Positions 45,801 through 54,272 of a DNA stretch of 64,000 nucleotides are shown one piece after another. The notes beneath the pieces are model-generated. The model did not search any database, was not told the origin of the DNA, and saw only the letters and a list, made by a program, of their open reading frames with translations. The stretch covers positions 9,739,001 through 9,803,000 of the forward strand of contig NC_135254.1 of the NCBI RefSeq assembly GCF_964204865.1. The letters are read 5' to 3'. The stretch's first letter is position 1, and each line of letters begins with the position of its first letter. The position numbers and the translations under genes were made by a program. The DNA comes from Styela clava. Taxonomy: Eukaryota; Chordata; Ascidiacea; Stolidobranchia; Styelidae.

Positions 45801-46983
45801 CACCGACTTGATTTATATTTTTTGTTTCATCCAATAGTAGAAATTTTTCTATTCTTCCGACTGATATCCTGGATTCTGCAATTTTTTCAATTGCCAATGG
45901 AAAAAATAATCCCATAGACACTCGAATAACATTATAAATCCCAATCACAGTAAATACTTGAGAAGTAGTGAGTTCACCGCCATTCCCAATATAAACAAGA
46001 AATGTAACACATGCTATTATTTTTGGAGCACATATGAACATTGACAAGTTGAAGGAACGAAGCATTGCAGTCCACATCACCTTTCGTACTTCACTTTTGC
46101 GAATAGCCGCCACCGCCTTTGCAAATGGGTTTTCCCATGTATACATTTTAATTATCCGCATTCCAGTAATGATTTCATTCATGAGTCGAATACGCTCATC
46201 GGTGATAACTGCAGTTTTCATTCTTAAGCTTCCAAAGACTTTTCCATTTAAACTTTGGCAAATCATTATTAGAAATAAAATGGCAAAGCCTGAAAACATA
46301 GCTGGTCCAACTACACCCCATAATATATAGGCACAAATGGCCGATTGTAGTGGTCCCACCCAGATGTAGTGAATAAACAAGGGCAGAAAATCAAATCTTA
46401 AGACATCCGTTGCACCAAGATTCACGATTTGTCCAGTGGTTGTCTCACTCAGTGCTTTTTGACTCAGCCGTAATGTCTTTTTATACATGAGTGCACATGC
46501 AGCAGCTCTGAGATGCCAACCTAACCGCTGAACATAGTAAAAATAAATATGATGAAAGATTGCTAAAAAGAATGAAATAACACTAATGAAAGTTGCTGTC
46601 ATGTATGCGTCCGATACTGGCATAGAATCCATGTTTTCAAAATATGAGATGAGTCTTGCAACCATAAGTGGGAGGATTGTTCTGAGAGATTCTTCAACCA
46701 GAATGAGTAATCCAATTTTAGAAAAAAAGAAAGCATATGTTTTAACAATAGCACGACTAAGGCTTGGTTTTCTGCCATTCTTTGCTTTAGAGACTTCAAG
46801 TGTCCAATTTTCTTCTAATTTTTGGGAAACTGTTTCTGAAGTATCTTCTTTAGATAGCTGTAACATATCTTCATCTGAGAGGGATTGCTTCGCTCCTTTT
46901 ACAAAAAAGGAATTCATCCACCAGAAAGTGCAAAATGATAATATATTTGCATTCTCTCTTTTATTTGGCTGCAATTTCTTCAT
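42811..46983 (-). CDS. ABCC4-like: ABCC4/MRP4-like multidrug resistance ABC transporter, gene 2
   Basis: A single uninterrupted frame of 1390 residues, paralog of gene 1 with the same domain order: TMD1, NBD1 (Walker A GPVGSGKSS, signature LSGGQKARVNLARAA), linker, TMD2, NBD2 (GRTGAGKSSL, FSVGQRQ, ILVIDEA). Predicted role is ATP-driven export of organic anions at the plasma membrane. The nucleotide-binding domains are nearly identical to gene 1. The transmembrane helices and the N-terminal part differ much more, for example KIGLLILVEESLRTILPL against KLGLVYLLEESLAIIHPI. The extracellular loop keeps NVS and NWS sequons but loses the third (EDVT for ENVT). The C-terminus ETGL still fits a class I PDZ ligand. 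The start ATG is at 46983-46981; on - an acceptor-like CTTTACAG lies about 50 bases upstream. Confidence 0.96.
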   Translation of the reverse strand: MKKLQPNKRENANILSFCTFWWMNSFFVKGAKQSLSDEDMLQLSKEDTSETVSQKLEENWTLEVSKAKNGRKPSLSRAIVKTYAFFFSKIGLLILVEESLRTILPLMVARLISYFENMDSMPVSDAYMTATFISVISFFLAIFHHIYFYYVQRLGWHLRAAACALMYKKTLRLSQKALSETTTGQIVNLGATDVLRFDFLPLFIHYIWVGPLQSAICAYILWGVVGPAMFSGFAILFLIMICQSLNGKVFGSLRMKTAVITDERIRLMNEIITGMRIIKMYTWENPFAKAVAAIRKSEVRKVMWTAMLRSFNLSMFICAPKIIACVTFLVYIGNGGELTTSQVFTVIGIYNVIRVSMGLFFPLAIEKIAESRISVGRIEKFLLLDETKNINQVGESGNSKCGNNSIDKKMAADKSFVEIINFDGSWDDNGKVDKNSILTLKNINIRVSSGQLLAVIGPVGSGKSSLLSAILGELPASAGEIKIHGDIAYANQVPWVFAGSVQENILFGEEYDADWYDRVIHACGLERDLELLPNGDSTIVGERGVTLSGGQKARVNLARAAYRKNANIYLLDDPLSAVDAAVGNHLFQHCISGIMKDKVCILVTHQLQLLQDADIIIILKEGKIVGQGTYNELQADGTDFAALLEEKDEVQPGLVETQLSEIEDENSVLIKQRLDPKMTASTISLKSALSQEMMGLLGEDPIDSDTTNLEDDKNGEASEEMRVQGSVGRSVYLEYFRVGASKLFCFFFIIVILLSHISFILCDWWISMWATKYEEHQQLGSDLQSNVSSTLNWSTTIMEDVTLPSTSESSDVFDTNFYMMIYACLTAITYICIWVRAIMHFYLCVSSGIHMHKKMFYAILRSPIRFFDTNPSGRVLNRFSKDIGQIDDLLPLTFFDFLYIFGLIASILILAIIVNFMVAVITLPLVVVFFWLRQYYLKTSRDIKRLEGATRSPVFSLLSSTLQGLTTVRAFRVQDTFEKKFHERQNLHSSAWYLFLCGGRWLGVRLDLLSAIFITTVTFMCLITISFIDVDPGQVGLSLTYCITLLGMFQWGVRQSTEVENLMTSVERVQQYYSIPSEAADEKPDKKPPASWPNLGIITFDRVSFAYYSGGPDVLKKVRFNVKSQEKVGIVGRTGAGKSSLISALFRLSELTSGEIYIDGIAITPLGLNDLRRALSIIPQDPILFTGTMRRNLDPFTQYSDEDLWDSLEQVQLREVVESLPLKLDSELAESGSNFSVGQRQLVCLARAILKKSKILVIDEATANVDLRTDRLIQVTIREKFKYCTVLTIAHRIHTIIDSDRVMVLDAGKVIEFDHPHTLLRNYETMFSKMVETTANGAAVLKKMAEEAYKSQNQPKLSLPTTIKDSDRSYLSRFTPSPETYDAIEFETGL

Positions 46984-47089
46984 CTTGTTTGTGAAGTATT
47001 ATCTATTTATATTCAAATGAATTAGCATATTTTCTGTAAAGGTTAATAAAAGTTATTAGAATAATAAATTACCAATCGGTTTGTTCAAT

Positions 47090-47310
47090 GCATTCTAGGA
47101 ATGAAACTTATCATTTGCAAAATGGCACTATTGTTGTTCCAACCACAGCTTCATCCACTATCAAGTCCATGCTTCTGAAAACAAATAACTACAAATCCCA
47201 TACCCGACATGGAATGGTGACTGGACGCGAGGCCGTGGTTCGCCATTTGGTTAGGCCATATTATGGGCTTTCCTCTCCCCCCGGGATAAATATGTAAATC
47301 CTATCCTAAC
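47090..47310 (+). repeat. SINE-like dispersed repeat
   Basis: It contains CTATCAAGTCCATGCTTCTG, GTGGTTCGCCATTTGGTTAG and CTTTCCTCTCCCCCCGGGAT then AAATATGTAAATCC. The same blocks in the same order occur in introns of all three BAAT-like genes. Boundaries are approximate and no target duplication was found. Confidence 0.55.
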
Positions 47311-47594
47311 CATACAAACTGATAAAATAGAAAGGATGTTAACTCTCAAACATTTTAATATCACAAGTTAATAACTACATAAGACTATAAGTTGAAAGCC
47401 GACAAATTCATCATTCATGGGCTATAGAAGATAGGCAACCAATTGATAATCTTGAATACATATGTAGAAGGAGTAATGAATATGAAGTTGTACATATCCT
47501 TCGATAAGACTGTAAGATGGATGCCTATTTTTAATCATACTCTTGGTATTCCAGTATTCTTAGTTTTGTCAGTACCGTACAATAATCATTCAAT

Positions 47595-47812
47595 ACAGGT
47601 ACCGGTACGATATCGTACTAGCCTACAGCAACAGGAATTTAAACGTTAGGCAGTATGAGCCATTATACTGTGATAATCAACTACTTCACTCTGCGTTTCC
47701 TGTTCCTTAGGAATGTCAGTTCTACAGTATCGGTAGGTTGAATTCTCCAGCAATTAATCCCGGTACCGGTATCAGACCAGCAAATAATGCACGGTACCGG
47801 TAACTAGAATTT
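47595..47812. repeat. Cluster of GGTACCGGTA palindromes
   Basis: The self-complementary core GGTACCGGTA(CC) or a close form occurs at about 47597, 47761 and 47791, with nearby CAGTACCGTACAAT and CGGTAGG. The same palindrome occurs twice inside the hAT-type element at 36119-36150. This is likely part of a dispersed repeat. Confidence 0.4.
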
Positions 47813-50070
47813 CGATAGGCACTTTATCCATACTTCCATGTACATATATAGACTATGGCGCAATTTCGTAACCTTTTTGCCAGATTGAATTCCAACATGG
47901 TATGGTGCAATGATGTCCTCGCAACTACCTTATGACGCAACATCATTACATCGTTTGTTTGCTTTCTTCAAACACTTAGCGGCATGGATTCCGCCACTTG
48001 AATTGGAAATTCCCCCACTTTTGAGTACTTTTTGAAGTCTCGTTGCAATCGTTCGAATGTTACCCAACTCTTGACAAGACAAAGCCTTATTTTTTCGGTG
48101 CTCAATCATTGCAAAATTTCTGATGATTATTGAATACGAAGTTTCCTTTTATGCATCGTTTCGCTGAAGCGTTGTCTGTGTTGCAGGCAGCTACTTTGTT
48201 TCCGATGCCTGGGCTAGAAATGGCTGAGGAAGCCGAAACCAACCCATGGGAACGTAAATCACCGTACGGCCTCGATGAGCCAAGCAATCTTCTCTCACAT
48301 AATTATCCCCCACGCGATTTCATTTATTGTTTTTTACTTTTATGGTATCATGAGATCAGAAATTTCACCCAAGATTTCGCTGTTTTATTATGATTCGTGA
48401 GAATTACTGGCTCATGCCCACTGCCACGCCTGAATCACTGTGTTACGAAGATTAACAAAAATAAGTTGGTGTTCGGGAAACGTGATGAACAAGATACAGT
48501 TGAACCATTACATATACCAATATGAAATGTAAGTTTTCACACTTTAAAGTCGTATATCGGCAAGTGATGAATAATTACCTGACCCAACCAAAGCATACAG
48601 AATAATACTACATTTTGCGAGTATGATCACAGTGTCGCATTCGCCAACGACTATTAAATTATTTCTGAATCTTGCATCATTCCTCATTCGCTGGTACGGA
48701 AAATGGCCCAGCTGTGCTCTGGAGAGTGTTTGAAGGTAAAGCATCGTGGTATTTGAATTAAGCTCATTTTTTTCAGACACTGCTTTGTGGTGTGTATTTA
48801 TTTACGTCATAGCTTGTTGTTTTTAACACGGACTAGATTTGTGATTATGATGTCATAATTGTTTTCTCGTAATTGCTCCTACCCGTCTGCGTGCTTGTTA
48901 TTCATTCTTGTGTTTGAAGTGTCTATCGTTGGGCTGTGTTATACTGATGTCTTACTTTGTCGTATAATAAACTGTAATTTTCTGTCTATTGGTGATTTGG
49001 TAATACCCAAGACATCACATTCTGGTTATAAAATTTTTATTTGTTTCGATGTGCTTATACATTTTTTCATAATTTTTGAATCAATTTTTATGATTTGAAA
49101 TAGTGCCAAACTTTACAAAAAGCGTTTTTAATAACGACAGGTAATAAACAGTTTGATACAACTACGTCCGTCCACACAGCGAAATAACAAAAACTTTAAT
49201 CCAATCAGTAGCTAAATAAAATGTATTAAAAAAGCCGGAAAATGCAATTTTGAATCCGGTTGAAATATTTTTATCGGGTAACAACAGATAAATATATTAA
49301 TTTTGTTATTCCCGGATATTTAGCGGAAGTATCTGCCAGGTTAGTTTTATTTCGTAGTTTCACGTCGATATACATATACAGTATATGTTATAAAATAGCA
49401 TTAACAATAAAACTGAAATAAGCTTTTCCTAAATTTCACGAACTCGGCTCTAAATACTAGCGTCTATGACTATGCCAAGCGTCTGTGGCTATGCATAATT
49501 GCATATCATCCCATATTTACTTGGCGTAACTTTTTATATTTGATACTTTAGGCCGGGTATCTCGCTATGGCGCAGTATACATACTTCATTATATTCTATG
49601 ACGAAATCTCTACACGCGTTTCCGTAATTCCCATCGCATCACTTACATGTAACAAAATTTTTGCATGCTAACTCATACGATAAAACTATAGTGCGCTATG
49701 TGGAGACGAAATAATAACTCGCTTGCAATTTGTATTCAAATGTGTCCAATGTGCACATAAATATATATGACACTTTTCATTAAATCACTGTGTACACGAG
49801 TTATTACCTATCGATTAAATTTTTTATTACGATACAAATATTAGCATTATATTTTCACACAGACAATTCAAACATAGTCTGTTGCATACCGATTAAATAA
49901 AATCTTTGGGTAGAAAAGGCATATACTGTATTAATATGATAGGGGGTCTGTATTAAGGTTCTTAAGCTGTAATGCTCAGACACCGAACTTAAATTGTAAG
50001 ACAGACAGAATCGCGAATCTCCCAATCTCACAACATAATATATTGCTAATAATTGTATCGTGGTTCCATT

Positions 50071-50203
50071 ACATTTGAACCCACGACAGTTGCACCTATG
50101 GAAATTTGCACCTACGGATATTTGAACCCATACTAACCCTAACCCATGCCGCATATAGATTGAACCCGCGGATATACGGGTGCAAATGTATGGGTTCAAA
50201 TGT
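50071..50203. repeat. Small foldback sequence (133 bp)
   Basis: The left end ACATTTGAACCCACGACAGT then TGCACC. The reverse complement of the right end is ACATTTGAACCCATACATTT then GCACCC. Inner copies of GGATAT-TTGAACCC and CCTAACCC also occur. It may be a MITE but I found no target duplication. Confidence 0.5.
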
Positions 50204-50211
50204 GCTATCAC

Positions 50212-50379
50212 CAGTGGTGGGATTCAAATGTGTTGTCAGCCGGTTCCATCATACAAATGTCGAATTTTCAGGCTGTTCTGTTACAAAAAGTCATGTAATG
50301 CTAACCGGTTCGCTGATCTCATAAAATTGCGTGAGACGGTTCCATAGAACCGGTGCGAACCGGCTGAATCCCACTACTG
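50212..50379. mobile_element. Non-autonomous hAT-type element (168 bp)
   Basis: The left end is CAGTGGTGGGATTCAAATGT and the reverse complement of the right end is CAGTAGTGGGATTCAGCCGG; both lead into AGCCGGTTC blocks. The perfect 8-base duplication GCTATCAC is at 50204-50211 and 50380-50387. Confidence 0.93.
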
Positions 50380-50599
50380 GCTATCACCCCTTCAATCATG
50401 TACAGCAAAATTTACGCTTGTATTCATACCCCGTTCTATCTGCCTTGCCTGACAGTGTAATTTCCTATTGCACAAATCGCTAACTATTCCAATTTCATGC
50501 GTAACCAGCTGCATTGGTTTCACGTGGTATTTCCTTTCCCCACTCGTGCCTGAGTAGCCTGTTACAGAACATACGCTACAGCATGACTGAGGAATAACC

Positions 50600-50918
50600 C
50601 CTTGCGGAGTACTTAATATATGCGACAGAGACACAGAATTAGGAAAAGCAACGATGTCGAAATATCAATTTTCGTCATACACCATTGTTTCTATTCGTAC
50701 GTTTTTTATACGTTGATATTGCGTTTACGCACAATGACATTGCATTTTCGGCGAGGTTAGGCAAACCGGATTTCACCAACGTGAGAGCTGTCGCGAAAAT
50801 ATGATAGGGTTGTTCGAAATTAGGCGGTTGCGGAGTATGCTCACAAATTTTGCTTCACGATGTGGATTTTGAACCAGGACACATATACGCGGAAGGAAAT
50901 ATAAGTTAGTTGCTAATC
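50600..50918. repeat. Tandem array unit, copy 1 (partial)
   Basis: It shares the blocks GAGTACTTAATATATGCGAC, ACGTTGATATTGCGTTTACG, GAGCTGTCGCGAAAAT, GTATGCTCACAA-TTTTGC and CATATACGCGGA with copies 2 and 3. It ends at the insertion site of the hAT-like element at 50919. Confidence 0.8.
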
Positions 50919-53058
50919 TAGGCTTGCACGTAATTTACGGATTTACGGAATTACGTAATTATTTGGAGTTACGGAAGGGAAGTTACGAATTACGTAAAGT
51001 CGTAATTATTGCATTGAAACGAGCTTTCTTCAAAGCAGTCAATTTCGTCGATTGCGAAAAATGAAAGCTCAACAAGTAGAAGAGAGTTCCGGTATTCGCA
51101 GCCGTTTTTCTCTCTCTTGTTACGTAGGTGAAGGAAGGCCTGACGCGTTGCCATTTACTAACCTATTATCAACTTCTCTGGCATGGCCAATGTAAATTAT
51201 TAACGTAGTTAAGGGGGAAGAACTGAGTAGGGCCGTTTGACGCCAACACACCTGGTTTTAACTTCTCCCGTAACTTAACCGTAGATAAGGGATAGAATTG
51301 CGTTGAGACATATTGACGCCAACACACCTGGTTTCAACTTCTCTCGCTTCTTATCTAGCATGGCCATGGCCAATGTACATAATAACCGTAGATAGGGGGA
51401 AGAATTGTGTTAAGACTGATGGACGTTAACACGCCCGGTTTCAACTTCTTCGTGTGAAATGACTAATGAACGCAGGAGATCAATCTTTCAAACATGGTCT
51501 ATCAAACATTTGTATCCATTTTACTTTTATTTATTATTTACTTGTTCCAGTTTTCCGTTACTTATGGTATATAATATATATGTTCCGTTTCTATTTTATA
51601 GTCACGCGTTTAAATAGTGGGAATTCCCCACCAAGTGTGGATTAGCAATGCTTAACCATTCTTTCTTGTTAATATGAACACTTGATATATGAACATGGAA
51701 TATCATACTGTTTTTGGCTGTTTTATTTCAGACTTGGGGTATAAACAGGAAAATATCCATAACATTTCAGCACGACGATCTTGTGAAATTTAACGAAGAG
51801 CTTTCGCGACGAATTGGAACCGAATAAGCGAAAAGAGCGATTGATCACTCGCGCCAATACCTCGCCGTGATAATTAATGTCGCGCTTATCAAATAGCAAT
51901 ATGACGACAAAAGAGAGATTGCGTAATGAACCAACGCAACTTCGTCTTCTCGGCATCGGTAAAGCGATTGAGACGGCAGAGAAACAGCAAAACGACGGAT
52001 CATATATAATCAAATATGAGCCAGTGTGTTTATTCTGTGCGAGATCCATTTTCTATTACAAAATCTTGATGTTCTGTTAACGGTTTTATCGTTATATATC
52101 AGTCCGGACTTGGCCTTGCTCATGATGTTTTTCACAATTCCTCTCAATATTTCGGCCATATATGATTAACTGTCTTACCAAATGCGGCAACTTAATTTGA
52201 TTTATCGTCGACTTGAATACCACCGGCACTCGACCAAACTTGTGTCAATCTTGGCCGATAGGATCGACGACTTGAGTTAGCAAATAAATGTCGTGAGTGT
52301 AAAATAAATGTCACAAAATGCATTGTTTTGCGATATAACTTTGTGTTTTCGGAGAAGGCATATCATATAAGTTCCATATTTAAATTATACTCAAATAAAT
52401 AATATTTGATCTTAAATTTATCGCAAACAATGTTATAAACATTCAGTCCGCGAAATGATTGAATGTAAAATGAAGCATGGTAATCGGAATATCGTCAATA
52501 AGTCGACATCAATAATTATTATTATAAAATGCTAACAAGGCAGTAATATCGGATAATGCAGAAGACGCTGCAAAAACAAGTCTTCGTCGCGAGGAAATCG
52601 CAAGTATAATCAAACGAGAGAATACGCTCGTCGTTAGTTAATAAATTAGAAACCCGTAATTTTTATTCAGCACTAAGGTGGTTTTAAAAAACTATCGTTT
52701 CCATAAATATCCGTATACCAGTGTCGGTAATAATAAAATAAAATTGATCGCATAAAAATGGGACGGTTAATTTGCGAAGGTGATAAAGGAAAACCAAAGC
52801 TAACACAAAAGATAAAAATCAGAATAAAATTAATTTGAATTCACTACTTGATATTTGCCTTTAACATCTGCCGACGGCGTGTAGTACTGCCAAGAATATG
52901 AAAACCCAACTTCAATGTCCCATTCGGAAAAGAAGTGGATTCAATTGGTTGTTATGATAGGTTTAAATGCATGGAAAAATATCGCAATTACGGGGTCATT
53001 ACGTAATTGATTTTGCCGTAATTACGGAATTGATTTTTGTCAATTACGTGCAAGCCTA
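50919..53058. mobile_element. hAT-like element with TAGGCTTGCACG termini (2140 bp)
   Basis: The left end TAGGCTTGCACGTAATTTAC and the reverse complement of the right end, TAGGCTTGCACGTAATTGAC, form inverted termini that continue into multiple TTACGGAATTACG-like subrepeats. The perfect 8-base duplication TGCTAATC is at 50911-50918 and 53059-53066. The interior holds a minisatellite (51150-51450) and only short open frames (for example 51723-52049 on -) that I do not recognise. It is probably non-autonomous, placed in hAT by target length only. Confidence 0.85.
51150..51450. repeat. Internal minisatellite of the TAGGCTTGCACG element
   Basis: About four degraded copies of a 75-110 base unit. 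They are marked by GACGCCAACACACCTGGTTT, CAACTTCTC, TAGCATGGCC, CCAATGTA and CGTAGATAGGGGGAAGAA, at about 51157, 51240, 51315 and 51425. Confidence 0.8.
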
Positions 53059-53382
53059 TGCTAATCGACAACAAAGTTTATTACTAATCGCAAAACCCTC
53101 ATTTATATATGTAAGTAATGTATCACAATATATTCGACAGCCGACACAGGATATAGAAACACATAATAAGAAATGGCAATGATGTCGCAATTGCAAATTT
53201 TTCCCACTCCGGCATTTTCTGACAACGAATATGCCATTATTCGTACGTTTCGTGTACGTTGATATTGCGTTTACGCACAATGACATTGCATTTCGACGAG
53301 ATTAGGCAAGCCTGATTTCACCATCCAGAGGGCTGTCGCGAAAATAAGATAGGCTTGGTCGAAACCAGGCTGCTGTAGATAG
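53059..53382. repeat. Tandem array unit, copy 2, left part
   Basis: Runs from ATCGACAACAAAGTTTATTA to GTCGCGAAAATAAGATAGGC and the BEL target GATAG. Its continuation, TATGCTCACAAGTTTTGC, lies beyond the retrotransposon at 61133. Total unit length without the insertion is about 410 bases. Confidence 0.85.
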
Positions 53383-54165
53383 TGTTACGTCACGATCCAC
53401 AGGATCCAAGTATTATTGTTTGGCAATATTATTGTTGCCACGTGTAGGCGCTGTTAAGTCGAGTTCGCCGCCATTAATGGATATTGCACCATACTTTGCT
53501 GCTGTTTTGCTGCCAAGTCAAGTTTTTAAAGTTTCTTTGTGTTGGTATTATTGTGATTTAATTATTGCTGTTTATTGTGTTTATCTTGTAGATGACTTAG
53601 ACATCTAAATTAGTTAGTAACTGGATTTATTGGGTTGTTGCCCTTGGTGTTAAGATATTGTGCCGTACATTTGTTACTGTGAAGAAAGTGTACTGATGTT
53701 TCCAGAATGTATTATGCAATGATTTTTGGGTAAGAATGCTAGTACTTTAAGTTGCATAATTTGAAGTTCACTGATGTATGTGTATTAAATATTGTCATTG
53801 TTAACAGATTGTGAAGTATTCTCGTGGATTCACAAAGTTTTCTTACCCGGTGTCATAAATATTATCGGTATGTTATTTATATTTGGATCATTGCTGAATT
53901 TGGTATTATTTAGTTTTATAAGTGTTCTAAGACATGTTATTTTGTTTTAGAAAACCGTCTTCCATCTTTCATTTCCGTCTATTGTGATGTTTGTGTATTG
54001 CTGAGCATTTCATGTTATGCTATCAATTCTTCGAATTACAATTTCATTACAAGTTTTCAACAATTGGTTGTGTTTGGACAAGGATTTGGGAGATGCGTTT
54101 TCGATTTGTTAGTTTTCTCTATGTGACACCTTGTGCTACCGGGTCACGTTGAAAGGGAGGTTACA
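53383..54165 (+). repeat. Left LTR of the BEL/Pao element
   Basis: 783 bases, equal in length to the right LTR. It carries GG at 53479-53480 where the right LTR has AA. As the 5' LTR it should hold the promoter and transcription start of the element. Not separately resolved: TATA box and poly(A) signal. Confidence 0.96.
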
Positions 54166-54272
54166 TAAAGTTTTCGATAATATCAGAATATAGAATTATC
54201 GATATCACATGAATAACACAATTCTGAACAGAATCTAATTATCGAATAAAGCAACAACATAACTTTTTGAAG

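Larger units (their letters stand above)
46984..50070. other. Upstream region of ABCC4-like gene 2 and spacer
   Basis: Includes a SINE-like repeat (47090-47310) and a cluster of GGTACCGGTA palindromes (47595-47812). The rest is AT-rich without recognised genes; open frames such as 48130-48393 and 48859-49098 have no motifs I recognise. Confidence 0.5.

Noticed and set aside
53420-53608. Identical 62-residue open frames in both BEL LTRs (53420-53608 and 60382-60570)
   Set aside because: They begin at TTG or within the LTR, and the only difference is the GG/AA change. LTR regulatory sequence explains them better than a protein.
54267-54272. Upstream TTG start for the BEL/Pao polyprotein
   Set aside because: Two codons before an ATG in the same frame; eukaryotic initiation at the ATG (54273) is far more likely.
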